A stretch of 64,000 nt of DNA from Siphlonurus alternatus (GCA_949825025.1 OX463781.1:6737370-6801369); one strand, 5' to 3'; numbered from the stretch's first letter, positions 1 through 13,053 are shown. Program-made: numbers and translations. The notes: a model not told the origin generated them from the sequence alone.

Positions 1-591
1 ATGAAAAATTGCTTTGAAAGATTATTAAAGAGAGCACTTTAAAAATATGTGAAGCCTTTTTTTCTTGTCACTTTTATGAAAGCACGCGCGACGTAATTCC
101 TTTGTTTAGTTCACTACTCTTAAAGGATAGTTATATTCGTGTCAACTAAAAACCACACGTCACTTTTTTTTTCTAACGTAATCAGCAAGATTATCAGACT
201 CCATTGTTGGGAGAGGTACATATATAGCTGCTTGTGAAGATCAGATTTCGCTGAGAGACTCACGTTGCATTGTTGAACCAGATACTTTAACAAGAACGTG
301 CTTGATAAATTTTAACAATGGATATATAAAGAGGCGGGAAACGATTTTCACTTGTTATAGTTTATAAGTAGAAGCACGTGATTTTGAAAAAAAAAATTGT
401 AATATCACAAAAAAAATATGTATATCAAAAACTTTTTTTTTTACACACTTACTCACATCATGTATCATCGCTTTCACTCAAAGTTTTAAATCATAAAAGC
501 ATGAAAGATATAAAAACGTAAATCTTCTATCAACGTAACATTTTTTTTTAGTTGAACGAAAAGCACAGGAAAGTTCGTCTACTCAGCATAA

Positions 592-656
592 TATATAAGC
601 TTGGTAGTGATGGACTCTCATACACTCTCTGCTCTTTTTATTCTCGATGACATGCG
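592..656 (+). promoter_or_regulatory. Candidate core promoter with a very short first coding exon
   Basis: A TATA-like TATATAAG starts at 592. An initiator-like CTCATACA puts a possible transcription start at A620, 28 bases from the first T of the TATA box. The first ATG (647) reads M-T-C and then meets a strong splice donor, G|GTGAGT, at 657. The next 70 bases are CT-rich and contain GCCGCCATATT, which resembles a YY1/Pho site. The geometry fits an RNA polymerase II promoter with a 27-base leader. No downstream exon can be assigned with confidence; the exon-like island at 11804 has a compatible phase. This is inferred from motifs only and could be chance. Confidence 0.22.
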
Positions 657-3600
657 GTGAGTTGAGGCCGCCATATTACTTCTCAAGTGCTGCTCTCTCT
701 CTCTCTTTTTCACAACGTCACCAAAAGTGTCTTTTCATAGCCAAGATCTGACACTCTCTGTCATCATGTCCTCTTCTTCTAGTGTGATGCTTGGCATTTT
801 CTATACTCATCTTTTTTTTTTTTTACATGAAATGTACATACTAAAGTGTGTCACCATGCATGCTTGAAGCTACCCCCTTACATAACATCTATTGAAAAAC
901 CAGAGCACTCAGAAATATGTTCATAGCTAGTTATTGTATTCATTCCTTTTCAAAACATGAAGAGATTAATTTATTTTAAATTATATTTTAATAAAAATTT
1001 CATTTATTTGCAAAAAAAAAAGTAAAATCTTTTTTAATCTATTGAAACCAGGTTTTGACTTGTTCAACAAGTTCTGCATACAGTTGAATAAGAAATAATA
1101 ATTATAATACTGGATTCTCGTTTTTGTCATTGCAAGATTCTCTATTTTGCACACATGCTGAAAAAGTTGCATATCGTACAGGGGATAGATACCAAAGCCT
1201 GTAACTTCATAACTTCATATTTTTATAAATACGTATGGTTATTACTTTCACTAACAAGACTTGGACGTTTTTCTTATGGTTCATGTATGGTATTAAAATT
1301 GTAATTACTATAATACAGTTCGCTAATCAAAAGAAAGCTTCAGAGAATGCCTAATCATGTTTTATAGAATATATATATGCAACTGATATCTATAAATGTT
1401 TGATAGTGATAGAAAATTTAAAATCCTATCAAATCTTTTATATGGGTTACTAATGCTAATTTTGCGATTCTTAATTTAAACTAAAATTTATTTTATTTAT
1501 TTCACTAATAATATTTTGATTATCAGTCGTTTTTTACGAATCTTATGATACATTGAGTCAGAAACTAAACCACAAAATATAATAAAATGTGTCAAGAACA
1601 AAAATCTAAAAAAAAAAAAAAATAATAATAAGAATATCTTAACAATAAATTTTTAAATTTTCTCATGTTTTTCCTACACAAGTCATTTTTTTTTTTTATT
1701 TGTTCAGTTTATTTTTGGTATCATTTTTATATAAGTATTGTCTATTTGAATTGAAATACTATATAAACATCACATATTTCCTACTCGGGTTATAATAAAG
1801 ATTCTAGCAATTTTTTGACATTGCGTGACTTGTAAACATTTTAACATTTTTATCCATAAACTTTATGGTTGCACTTCACGAAAGTTAGGAGACACGTCGC
1901 GTTAGATGAGCCAATAATATAGAGACGAGCTACTGAAGAGAGACAACAACACGACGGTTTGTTGTGCCCAAACAAACATGATAGGTTGATGGGATTGAAG
2001 AATATCACAAACCTTAGAAGATTTGAGACTTAAATATACACAAATATATTCAAAATAGATAGAAACACGACAAGGAAACATTTCAGTTTGTTGAAAAAGA
2101 AACAGTAAGAATCAAATTATTACATCTTTGTTTGTATGTGTGTGTTCTTTTTTTAAACTTTGAAATAAGAGCGTCATAAACAAAATTAACTTGACTACTT
2201 GAAATCTCTTTGTACTTTTCTAAAATGTTTTCTTTTACTTATATTTCAATTCACAGTAGAATATCATGACGTCAATGATTTTTTACTAAACTATCATGAA
2301 ATTAATAGACTATTAGAATTTTTACATTTAATTTCTTAGTGTTTTTTGTATGAAATATTCAACAAAAGTGATAGATTTTCTTCAAATTTTTGTCTTACAT
2401 TTCATATAGATTTCCTTATATATAGGCTTTTAGAATGAAATGTAATATACACTTATACTGAATAATTTCTTATTTCAGTAGAGTGTATAATATATATATG
2501 AAGCTTTTAAGTAAGAGAATACAATGGAATTGACTTTCTGTCTATACTATATAAAATTTTGTTACTATAAAAAAGCAAGTATATTTTTCTTTTCAAACTG
2601 AAAGCAGATCTCTTTAGATAATAGAAATCAGCTATGAGCTTTTAGTTCTGCAGCTCTTCTTTACATTTCTCCATCGAAGACTAAAGGATGCTATTTTCAT
2701 TCGTTACTAAATTCCTCATGTATAAGACTGGTGCTACAAGATCACCACTGAATCCCACACCAGTTGTGTTTACAACAATGGCGATTGTTGTGCTCGATGA
2801 AGCGTGCTGTCACGAAGATGTTTCGATGACTGTCCTTCAAGGTCAATTTACACATCCATTTTATTAGCAATTTGCAGCACTTTATAATAAGACACAATTA
2901 TATAATTTCAATTTGTGATATTATAATGTAATTTTATTGCAAATCGATATATTTCGGATATTAGTATCAGGTAAATAAACAGTTTCATTAATAAGTAATA
3001 TAAAAGTGAAGCAACCAAGCACATTATAAAATAATGCAACATCAATTTTATAAAAGACGGTGGGGAAGTGGGGGGGGGGGGGATTCACAAAGCTCTTTAT
3101 CCCCATACCATTTTAATAGTCGATTTTTATCCCGGGCTAAATCGAGTATTAAACATTGTGCTAAACCAAAAGGCTAAGTATCATGCTACTAAAAAATTGG
3201 TATAAATTGAGATAAAAATCTAGACTAAAGTGAGACCTAACTTGTAAGTGCTTTAGTTTCCTAATATCCTTGAAATTAATAGCTGTTTCCTATTTTGGGT
3301 ATGTCTATAATATATTGAATTTAATTTCAATCTGAACCAATAATATTTGTTCAGTTATATTGAGAAAAATAAATGAAAATTAAATAAATTATTAAAAAAA
3401 AATCAATATGGCTGCCATAGGATATCACGTGAAGTGCGCATTATTGGTGTCACTGCAGCATCTCAGGGACATGCGGGTACAATAATCACTCACTCAGACC
3501 TTGGAGGTAAATTAACACTCCGCTGCAGATGTACTGTCAGAGATTAGCGAAATTTATTATGCAAGGTCAATGCTATTACTTTCGTTAAAATTGTTTTATT

Positions 3601-6551
3601 AACTGTATATAATTATTATACCTAGCAGTAATTTATTTATTTTTATACATAAAATAATTTTAAGTAACAATTCTTAGTCACGACTTCAAACAAATATTAT
3701 GTCAGATAACATGTAAAAAATGTACAATATTATGAAATTTATAATCTTAAAATGAACTGTAGCCCTGAACTTTTACCCCAATTAAAAAAAATGTTGTATA
3801 AAACAATAACAAAGAAAAAATTATTTTTTTGCTGAATGAATTTTAATAATAATGAAATGAGAAGATTTTTTTTTATATTTCATCACCAACACGGAAATTT
3901 CAAGGCACAATAAACCAAGCACTTACGTAATTGATATAACACGGTCGGAATCACATCAGCAAATCGTTTTATTCGTAATTACGATTAGCGGGAGGTCCTT
4001 CCACTCGATTCCCACGAGGCGGAGCGCCACGCGGGGTTGACAAGGGCTGCAGCATTTCCGTATAGACACGTTGACATCTCGAGTGACCTCGGTACATTGA
4101 AGCTCCGGAGAGTGACGACACAGTTTGATTTGGGCGGAAATTTCCATTAAATTTTTATTTGGGCAGACATTACCATTAAACCATATAATTAAGCTGATGA
4201 TCACCGAAGATTGAGAAGTCTGCAAAATAATTAATAATAATATTTTATGTATAAAAAGAGCATGCATGAGCTGGGTCCTATATTATCAGTAAAATCTAAT
4301 CGAGATAAGATTTTTCAACAAAATGACCACCAGATACTAAATATAAATCACGTTGACAGAAAAAAATATTCAATTATTATCATTTCCTAATTATTAAAAT
4401 AAAATTTTGTTAAGAAAATATAGGTAAACAACATGAAATGTTAACAATATTTATTAATTTCAATTCCTCTCTCCCTCCATTAAAAAAATATTTTAATTTA
4501 AATTTAATAATACTTTATCACACAGCGTCTTTGACTTACATGAAGTGTCATCAAAATTTTTGATTGACATTCTTTTTATACAAAATTCTATGAAGTACTC
4601 TTTCAATATACGGCATATTGATACCCCTAGCTTTTGTATGAAGGAAGTTTCATTGAACTTAGTATATAAGCCGCAATCATGACACGTCGTACGAATATAC
4701 TACAAAGCTTATTGCAGTGTGTGAAGCGTCACAAGCGGCGGCTTCGTCGCGTCACTTTGCATCACAGCTTGATTCTTTGTGAAAAAGCAACCACTCATGC
4801 CCCTCTCTCCAAATAATCCTCAATGCACGCTCGAGTGGTGCGCATCGACGCCATATTGGCGGTCATTCAAGCGGTAAAGTACCCACCATCATATACCAGC
4901 AGCTCAGTCAGTATATAATATACAGTACACCATGCTATAATAAGAATAACATATAGAGAGACGGTCTTAGGTTCAAATCCGGACCAGGTGTCAATATATA
5001 CACAAGGGGAAAGGGTTGTCAAACTGATGTTTATGCTGCAAGCAGAGGAGGGGTATTTTCAAGTACTGCGGTTTGGTTTTTATAGAAACTAGTTATACCA
5101 TCCAGAGACATTATTTATGTTGTACTATATATATTATAATTATGCGTATTACAAAATTTGCATTATCTGTAATTTTTTAATAAGAACAAAATATACTGTA
5201 CATCAAAACATTGCATGGGAATAAAGTTAATATAAAACCACGTGTTTCATGAAAACTAGCCATGATGCATATAGCGACAATTTTCATTTTTATAAGCATG
5301 CAGTATAGTATGAACAACATGCAATACATTTTAGTATATATGCTTTTTGGTGTAAGCTGTAATTACAAGATCTTTTTGTGGGTATAATATATAAAAAAAT
5401 ATTAATTTCTCGGTTGAATTATTTGATGATGTATAACATTTGTCACTTTTTCTATAACACGCTTCGAATGATTTGAGACGAGATCATGTTTTTGGTACGA
5501 CATATGTCCAGTAACTGTCGTTTACAATAACACGAACAGACAACAATGAACAAAGTGCGTAGCGGCAACCTCAGTAATATATGATGTTTAAAAAAAAAAA
5601 AAAATCTTTATACGGTGAATAAGAAGAAAAAGCCGGTGTGACATTAAACCACATCTGTTCATCTTTACCTGTCACTTGCTGTGAAAATCACTCGCTTAAA
5701 AAATAATATAAAAAGTGAACTCAAGCAAGAGTGTAAAGAGAAATTTTTGTTTAAAGGGGGTCGGTTCAATGGAACATATAGTACAAGTAAGCTGGCTAGA
5801 CTGGACTAATTTACACGTGATATTTTATTAAAATATAGAGGTACAGTTTCTACCTTTTAATAAAAAAACTTTCATGAAACTTTTCTTTTTGCTATAATAT
5901 GACACCCAAACTTCTATTTTAAAACAATTTTTAATGGTTTTAGTGTACTAATGCAGTGGAAAAGGAATATTGAAAGACGTGTTGAGGAGGAAATGAGGGT
6001 ATTAACAGCTAAATGTGACCGGGGATTAGAGCAGAGAGAAGCCGCCGTCGCCGCTCTCCGTCAAAGGATTTCAGTTTTTACTTACCTTCGTGTATAAATA
6101 ATAATACATGCTCAATGAATGTGAGAACATGTTAAAACTATTGATAGTTCTGATATGAGGTAAGAATTTTAATTTATATTCATCGTGTTTATCGATGTTG
6201 AAATAATCACTTCAGCTAGAGTTCACTGTAAACAAGAAAACGAGTGATTATTTACAAAAGTAATTTTCATTCAACATTTTAATTGTTCATCATATATATA
6301 ACAATAAAATACAAAATAATAATGACAAATGCATTCGAATTAATTTCCAACATCAAGTTTGTACATATTTTACATAATTACGTAATTAATTATTCAAATT
6401 TTCTCACACCTTTCATAATAAAAAAAAAATTAATCCAGTAAGATTATAAATAATAAAAATATATCCTGATAATTGCAGTGTTAAGAGTTTTTTTTTTTTA
6501 ATAAAGAACCTTTTTTTTCCCTTCTATTCATAAAGGTGGTGTGAACTCTAC
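657..6551. other. AT-rich DNA with small GC-richer islands; no gene recognised
   Basis: Mostly A/T-rich DNA with homopolymer runs. Islands of higher G+C occur near 4000-4150 and 4690-4870. The second contains GCCATATTGGC and a 45-codon open frame (4679-4816) whose ATG lies only 16 bases after a TATATAAG, too close for that box to drive it. A G13 run lies at 3070-3082. A CRE palindrome lies at 2267-2274 and CACGTG sites at 375, 3426, 5239 and 5814. A tRNA-like fragment near 4901-4980 is listed separately. Confidence 0.6.
4901..4985 (+). repeat. tRNA-like fragment (possible tRNA-derived SINE head)
   Basis: GGTTCAAATCC (4970-4980) is an exact match to the polymerase III B-box consensus of tRNA genes. 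AGCTCAGTCAGTA (4901-4913) resembles an A box. The two are about 70 bases apart, longer than in a normal tRNA gene. The T-stem pairs only partly and no acceptor stem can be drawn, so this is not a working tRNA. A degenerate SINE head or a chance B box are both possible. Confidence 0.22.
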
Positions 6552-6635
6552 CAACATTTGCATAAGGGGAAAGAGGCTTGGTCAAATCACCCCTGGCCTC
6601 AACGACCCCCCTTGACTGACAAGTGGCTGTCAGGC
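6552..6635 (-). CDS. Exon-like island, minus strand, unknown product
   Basis: On the minus strand, an acceptor with a C/T-rich tract (ending CCCCTTTAG) precedes 84 bases that stay open in one frame and end at a donor TTG|GTAGAG. The frame takes two bases at the start and gives one at the end, so the intron phase is 1 on both sides. The predicted 27 residues are mixed and hydrophilic (for example ATCQSRGVVEARGDLTKP) and match no family I know. The G+C is well above the flanks. A short open frame with two plausible splice sites can arise by chance in an island this size. Confidence 0.22.
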
Positions 6636-7471
6636 CTAAAGGGGCGTGGGGGCTGTTTGCCGTCACACAAGACGCTGCTTTTCAATCGTCTCCTCCACGT
6701 CACGTGGTGCTGACGAGGAAATAGGGCCAATTTCCTCGCACATTCATCTTCAGCTGCTTGGAAATTTTAATAAGAGAGAGGCCTCGAGAAATTGTGAAAA
6801 ATGATGACGAGGAAAATAAGACAGAAGAAATGTTTTGTAATACTGCATGTTACAGCTAAAATAAAGTGCATTAGTGCAGCAAATAGAATTTGATGTACAG
6901 TACCCTGGAAATTTGTATACAATATTTAAATATATTCATGCATGTTAATTTTTGGAAATAATGTCATTGTTTTGAATAAATTTTATCCAAAGAAGGAAAA
7001 TTATCAATATAGCAGTCAAATTATTTTTATAATAAATGGAAAAATTTAAAAATGAGTATTAATTTTAATGACAGTTTCACTAATATATTTTGAATAGCAT
7101 TATTTAATTTTTAATAAAATTTAAAAAAATATGTGGAAATAATTATATTTTATATACGAGCAGCATTACAAAATACCCTAAAATGGCAATGCAGAAAACT
7201 ACATAGAAAACTAATAAAAACATGAAAATTATAAATAATAGACAAAAATGTATTTAGAATAGATGCATGCATTTCCAAAGATAAAAAATGTACTCTGAAA
7301 CGCAAATTTCAAATCTTGCATGCCATGTGAAATCTCCCTCGTGAAAGAGACATGCGACACTAGATCGAGTTTACATTTACAACTTAACATACAATTAATA
7401 CACCATAGTATTTATTATATAATTATAAGTCTACAATATGTTTACATGCTACTTCCTGCGTTAATTTGACT

Positions 7472-7524
7472 ATGGCGCTGCTTGCCTCACTGAAACGAGG
7501 AGGTGCGGTGACGGACGGAAGACG
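7472..7524 (+). CDS. Candidate first coding exon, plus strand
   Basis: ATGGCGCTGCTTGCC opens a short frame (M-A-L-L-A-S-L-K-R and onward) in a GC-richer island and reaches a donor-like G|GTAAAC at 7525. The ATG context (GACTATGG) is acceptable and the base after it is G. The N-terminus starts hydrophobic and then turns basic, which is too short to call a signal. No TATA box is obvious upstream. The frame would hit TAA immediately if unspliced. There is no homology, and this is a motif-level call. Confidence 0.15.
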
Positions 7525-7585
7525 GTAAACCACAACTACCACAACCTAACCACGAGATCACATTACTGCTGCAATTAGCATTTAC

Positions 7586-7611
7586 CTGCTGCTGCTGCTG
7601 CTGCATTCATC
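7586..7611 (-). other. Possible 26-nt CAG-repeat microexon (minus) overlapping a plus-strand donor
   Basis: On the minus strand a very strong pyrimidine tract (around 7612-7640, ending CTGTCAG) precedes 26 bases made of GATGAATG plus six CAG units, then CAG|GTAAAT. On the plus strand the same place reads CTG repeats followed by GACAG|GTAAGA at 7619, also a strong donor. Both strands therefore carry good splice signals, because CAG|GT and its complement AC|CTG resemble each other. It may be simply a (CTG)6 microsatellite. Confidence 0.2.
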
Positions 7612-8118
7612 CTGACAGGTAAGAGAAAGGAACAACGGCTCAGCTGTTTCATCTCCGCTTTCCTATATATGTATATTTGACATTACTTGGATCTCTATAG
7701 ACTTACATTGCATGACATGCCATTAAAGCTACAGTGGATGACATGAGTTTATCAAATGATGTCATCTTGTAATTTGATTCTTTATAATATGTATTGTCTA
7801 TTGCTGTTTCTTTTATTTCTTTTGAATTCAAAGATAAAGAATCCTGTTATATATTGTATAATCAATGGATTAATGTTTGTTTGTAGAAAAATGGTTTCTG
7901 ATGAATTTTTCTTTGAAACTGGAACCTAAATTTGTATTGCCTGATTTTAAATCTTAAAATTGAAATACATATTTTAAAACCTTTTGCACAACCAGGCATA
8001 AACTGTTGTAATATTTTTATATTCCTGGAACATGAGGGAATTGATTGAAAATACCAAATGGAATCTAGATTTCCATGGCATTGCTACAACAAAAAGGTCC
8101 ACAAGAGTGACGTCACGA

Positions 8119-8147
8119 GGAAGTGCAGTGGCCTGGACTGCACTTCC
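8119..8147. repeat. Perfect 11-bp stem hairpin in a CpG-rich island
   Basis: GGAAGTGCAGT and its exact complement ACTGCACTTCC are separated by seven bases. They lie four bases after a CRE palindrome (8108-8115) and in front of a CpG-dense stretch (GTGCGCGATATGTCGCGG). The symmetry could be a dimeric protein site. There is no coding evidence. Confidence 0.5.
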
Positions 8148-10309
8148 AGGTGTGCGCGATATGTCGCGGTGTAACCTGACTCGAATCTCGCCTGAACCAC
8201 TCAACGCTCCTCCTTTCAATTCGACTTCTAATTGAACTGCTTTTTTCTCCCCCTCCCCCCCACCCCTTCTTTCCCTCCCCATTGTACACAGCCGCTCTGA
8301 CATTTCTCCTGCACTTTTTTTTAATCTACCAATTACTAATGTTTTTGACATCCCATTAAAATATGTCTGCGGAGAGAAAAAAAAAAAATATGATGTTCGT
8401 CAACAATAGATTCAGTGCTTGGTAAAAATACGTTGGAAAATTCCCATGCACAAGTAAAATTATACTCCTAGAATGAAGATTCATTGATATGGTATTTTTG
8501 TAGCTTATACTTCAATTTAAATATTCTTAACATGGTATGTACCACAAACAATTATTCCTGAAATAATTTAAAGTTGAAAATCTTGATACAAAACTCGTAT
8601 AATTGAATTAATGACAGTAACAAACCATCGTAATAAACAATTGTGGGTGATTTGTTTACCAAAATAATAACAAATTAAATCTAAAAAATAAAATTCACAT
8701 CTCGGCGTGCACTTTTCCGTTGTTTATGGTCACGTAATGCACCATGATTTTTTTCTCCGAGTGAAACACCTGTCTGTCACGTGACCCCCCGACCTGGCAC
8801 GCTGCTGCCACGCCCCCTTCACCCGCCCTGATGTACCGGCCCACCTGCATTTTGACTTGTATGCGCTGCATCTTTGCAGCAAATCACGAGGATCTGACGT
8901 CACAATCAACACCCATCAAATGTAATCGGTTGAAAATTTTATTGAAATTATAAATTTTTTATCACGTAATTTATAAAAAAAAGAAGAGCATAAACATCAA
9001 AAAATATAAAACAGAAATTATTTTACTGAAATTTGGTATTGTAAGAAGACTTGCAAGTGAAAGAACATAACAAATAACTACAAATAAATAAATTACAAAT
9101 AACCTAGCGTATATCTTATAGCGTATTTTTAGCATATAGTAAATTTGATGTCTAATAATTCAAGTATTAAATTGAAAACTAAATCCCCCACCTTAACTAT
9201 TCCTCCAATTGTTATTTCTATATAATGCGTAATGCATTATTTAACATATAATTCAACATACCATCAATTTGTAAAAATTATTACAACTGACATACTATAG
9301 ATTTAACATGAACATAAATAAAATGCATCAACGTACAAACACGTATGGAAAAAAACAACACATTCATTAATATTATTAAACTACATAATTGATTGTGATA
9401 AAATATTTCTACTATAAATTCTAATAAAAGTTGTTTTCCTGTAATCTTAAAATAATTACATACTTTATTTTAAAATTATTTAAATTATTAAACATTAAAA
9501 AAACATATAATAATTCCTTTTATAACAAAATCAGATATAATATATAATTTTTTTTACAATAAAAACTTTAAAAATTGAAGGTTACCGTGTATAACTTGCT
9601 TCTTTATTGCTCTGGCAGCTTTTTGATGACTACAATTAGTCGATTGTTATGTCAAAACCTTCGAGTCTACTTTGACTGCCTTATAATCATTTTACAACTA
9701 GTCTCAGATTTCTTTTTATATTTCTTTTTTTAAAAAAAAATATTCAAGGTAGTAATTTCATCGTAAAAGTTGATTGGCAGTTTCAAAGCCACCGATTACG
9801 TTTAGTAACACGACATTTCAGCCTCTCCCCTCAATACAAAAATGTTTAACATTTTGTTGTTATAAACAACTTACATAAAGAAGGCAAACCTTTCAACAAT
9901 TCTATAAGCTTGTATTATAATATAAAAATACATAATAGTAGTTATTTGCTCTGATTTTCGATGGCTTTAACATATATAAAAAAAAAGGAAAATATAAAAA
10001 TTCCAACATGCTAACTATAATATTAGAAACTTTCTTATATAATAATAGTGTAAGTATTTTATATATTTTTTCAATATATAATATACAATCACGACACCTT
10101 TGTAAATTATAATTTTATATTTATAATGTATGGTATAGTAACTATAGTATGTTATTTAAAATTATATATCTACTGTTGATATTGAAGAAATTTTTAAATC
10201 AATGTATATTGTATGTGTAAACTTTATATTGTAGCCTATGAAGAAGCATGCATCAATGTACAATATTAATTGCTACAGTGAGAGCAAGATACACTCAAAT
10301 AATTCCAGA

Positions 10310-10380
10310 TTCCCCTTGACGCTAGGCAACTTGTCCTGCATTGAAATGGCGCGGGTTGCATAAGTAGCCAGGGGCCAAGT
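10310..10380 (+). repeat. Dispersed repeat, copy A (GGCAACTT...GGGTTGC family)
   Basis: About 60 bases here align well with 24605-24675, sharing TAGGCAACTTGT, AAATGG and GCGGGTTGC in the same order and spacing. Shorter related copies with TATGCAACTT appear near 51472 and 54474. No target duplication or terminal repeat could be defined. Confidence 0.5.
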
Positions 10381-11803
10381 GGCGGCTTGAAACATCAAGA
10401 CTTATGATGAACAATTTTCATACCAGATGATAAATATACACTTCATGGCAATCTAAACGGTCATATGAGGAAACGTTTCAGATATCTTGAAGTGTAAATT
10501 TTCTTCATTCCATTAAAATAATACAAGATTTTATAGGAAAAATACAATTTCCCCAGAAAATTTTAAATTAAATCATAAAGAGCTAATAATTGTTATTGCT
10601 AAAAAACATTACCCTATATATGGTTAACGTAGTTTACATAATAGTTAATAATCTACCATAATATTCTCCCCTCCCCATATTTTAATTTCCTTGGTGTGAC
10701 CGAAATACTTGGTATACCACGCCATCACACGGTTTACCACCTAACTATAACACTGTCATATATTCATAAATTGTACTACTATATAACTATATACAGTGGT
10801 TTACTGTGTACTAGCTGCTATAGACTTAGCAATGAACATTTATAACTCACGTCCTGTAATTAAATATATAAAATCATCACAACACATGATAATAGCCTAT
10901 ATTATGTATACACTTTGCTATATATGGTTATTACATTATTATATGCATCATGTGTTTTTCATAGAAATTTCTTTTATCTTTATGATGCTGTATATGTTTG
11001 TTTTATTATGATCATACAAAAAAAAATGTTTATGCCATTTTCTCATATTAAATTTTATTATAATATATGCCTCATAAGGAAAAAATTATATTTTATAAAA
11101 AATAATAATTACTTTTTTTTTAATGTCATATTTAAACACTTTTATGGAAGTAGTTAGAAAAAAATATGATCTTAAAAAAATTGTACGCGGAACAGGTTCT
11201 CACAATAAATACACTTAATGCGTGACTGATAGTGCAAATATATACAACAACTCGTACTTAGCTTACTTAAATTAATTACTTATACGATCTTCATCTCTTC
11301 CTGTTACAGCAGTTAGCTTTCTGATTGTGTGTTTGATTAAGAAAATGTTCTCAGGGATTCCCAAAACTATATATAAATATATAGTAATACATTTCATTCG
11401 TATATAAGGTACAGTACATTCAATAAGCATTAATTATTTATATTCTTAATTGCATTTTCTTTAATATGTGAACACATTTTTTGAAGCTATCAGTGGATAA
11501 AGATACTAAAGAGTAATTTTTCGTGTCAACTTCAAAGTGTTTTATATACTTAAGGAAGTGAAAAGGTGAGAGTCACTCAATTTTTACATGATTTTTTTTT
11601 TTTTTAAGTAGCATAAAATTACAGAGATTTATCATATTGAGTCTTCACTAATTTGAAATTCTGTGAGAAAATATTTTCCTACTTCAAAATAATTAAAATT
11701 ACTTTTTGCCATTTGATTGACTGTTTTAATGATTACTTAATTAACGTTGTATCTCCCGGTGATACGAAGTCAAAGTCATGCTCGACCTCTGATGTTGCTG
11801 CAG

Positions 11804-11883
11804 ACTGCACAGCTAAGCCTCCTCGATCACAATTACTCATGACTATAATGGCGGTCACGACAACACAATTGCTGGGTACATAC
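11804..11883 (+). CDS. Exon-like island, plus strand, unknown product
   Basis: A pyrimidine-rich acceptor (TGATGTTGCTGCAG, ending at 11803) precedes 80 bases open in one frame. The exon ends at a strong donor TAC|GTAAGA. The frame is phase 1 at the start and phase 0 at the end. It contains TATAATGGCGGTCAC, which also resembles a YY1/Pho site, so a regulatory reading is equally possible. The 26 predicted residues (including AKPPRSQLLMTIMAV) match nothing I recognise. Confidence 0.22.
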
Positions 11884-12576
11884 GTAAGAGAGTGATCGTG
11901 ATTAAATCAGCATTATTATAGCCTATAACCGTCGCCTTATATAGTCATCGAGCTATTAATGGCAACAGATAGCAATGCATGCACGTCTTCATTAACAAAA
12001 CACTATCACCCTGACAAACGCCATCACTATATAAGCATTTAGTAAAGTGATTACACTGAAAATCATGTCTCTTTTATATGACGTCATTTAAGATGGAAAA
12101 TAAAAATAACAATTATCATTTCCAATAAAACTTCAAGTCATATATGTTTAATTTAAAGATTTATAGTGTTTTTGTCTTGTTTTAGTTCTGAAGTTGTCAA
12201 ATCCAAGCTATGCTATTTTTTTATGTTCGTACTTACATGGAGTGTAGTATATTCATAAGATTTGCTTACTCAGATTTTGATTAGCATACTTATCACTTTT
12301 TTTCTTATTGCTACTGCCTGCTTTCAACACTTCTTTAAGCAACCGTCTTGGCCTTTTCTATCTTCATCAAACCGTGGATAGAAGATAACACTTCCAATAA
12401 TAAATTAAAAAAACTTAAAATAAAGTGAGCTTATCTCTATTCACAGAATATATTTATTTTAAAACGATACTACTATTAACTTAAATTATTGGCCAACCCA
12501 TTTTTCAATTAATTTACTTTGCAAATAAATAAATTTCAATTTTAGACATAAATAATGATGTACTGTAGAATGTTAA

Positions 12577-13049
12577 AGGTGAACTGAAGGGATTGCTTTT
12601 TTTTCCCTTTAGGGAACCTTATATTACCTATCCCATCCATCTGCACTAATTTTTTCATGGCAGATACTTATTTTGCTGCTGTAGGACAATTAGTGAAAAA
12701 GTGAAGTTGTGACGTATTAGCGACGGTTGGTTGACTTAAAACTCGCCGCCGTGAAAAAACACACGAGCGACCGCGAGCGACCGCGGAAACTGCCGAGAGA
12801 GTGGCGATCGCGAGCCGATCGCCGCTCCCTCGGCAGTTTCCGCGGTCGCTCGCGGTCGCTCGTGTGTTTTTTCACGGCGGCGAGTTTTAAGTCAACCAAC
12901 CGTCGCTAATACGTCACAACTTCACTTTTTCACTAATTGTCCTACAGCAGCACAATAAGTATCTGCCATGAAAAAATTAGTGCAGATGGATGGGATAGGT
13001 AATATAAGGTTCCCTAATGGAAAAAAAAAGCAATCCCTTCAGTTCACCT
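12577..13049. mobile_element. Near-perfect 473-bp palindromic fold-back element flanked by TTAA
   Basis: The element begins AGGTGAACTGAAGGGATTGC and ends with its complement. TTAA lies directly outside at 12573-12576 and 13050-13053. The arms are about 234 bp each, meet at a five-base centre (12811-12815), and keep exact register with no net indel. By eye only about five positions differ between arms. The middle is strongly GC- and CpG-rich (GCGATCG, GAGCGACCGC in tandem), unlike the flanks. TTAA targets are typical of piggyBac and Kolobok transposons; assignment to either is inference. There is no transposase, so it is non-autonomous. The high arm identity implies a recent element or continuing arm-to-arm conversion. 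Confidence 0.9.
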
Positions 13050-13053
13050 TTAA

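Larger units (their letters stand above)
7620..11803. other. AT-rich DNA with islands at 8.1, 8.7 and 10.3 kb; no gene recognised
   Basis: Islands of higher G+C lie at about 8090-8330 (CRE, hairpin, then a C-rich run) and 8700-8910. The second carries a CACGTG at 8778, a CRE at 8895 and an acceptor-like tract ending CTTTGCAG near 8880. A repeat copy lies at 10310-10380. The rest, especially 8920-11650, is A/T-rich with nothing recognisable. Confidence 0.6.

Noticed and set aside
3100..3250. Weak inverted pair CGATTTTTATC / GATAAAAATCT
   Set aside because: Only about ten bases match and the interior does not pair; no target duplication.
3956..4267. 103-codon minus-strand frame with six cysteines
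   Set aside because: Half lies in A/T-rich DNA and no acceptor with a pyrimidine tract was found; the GC island alone explains the openness.
4679..4816. 45-codon arginine-rich frame after a TATA box
   Set aside because: The TATA box is only 16 bases before the ATG, so it cannot place a start upstream of it; no other support.
12717..12909. Two 60-codon frames, one per strand, nearly identical in sequence
   Set aside because: They are the same DNA read from both sides of the palindrome at 12577-13049 and have no start or splice support; not genes.
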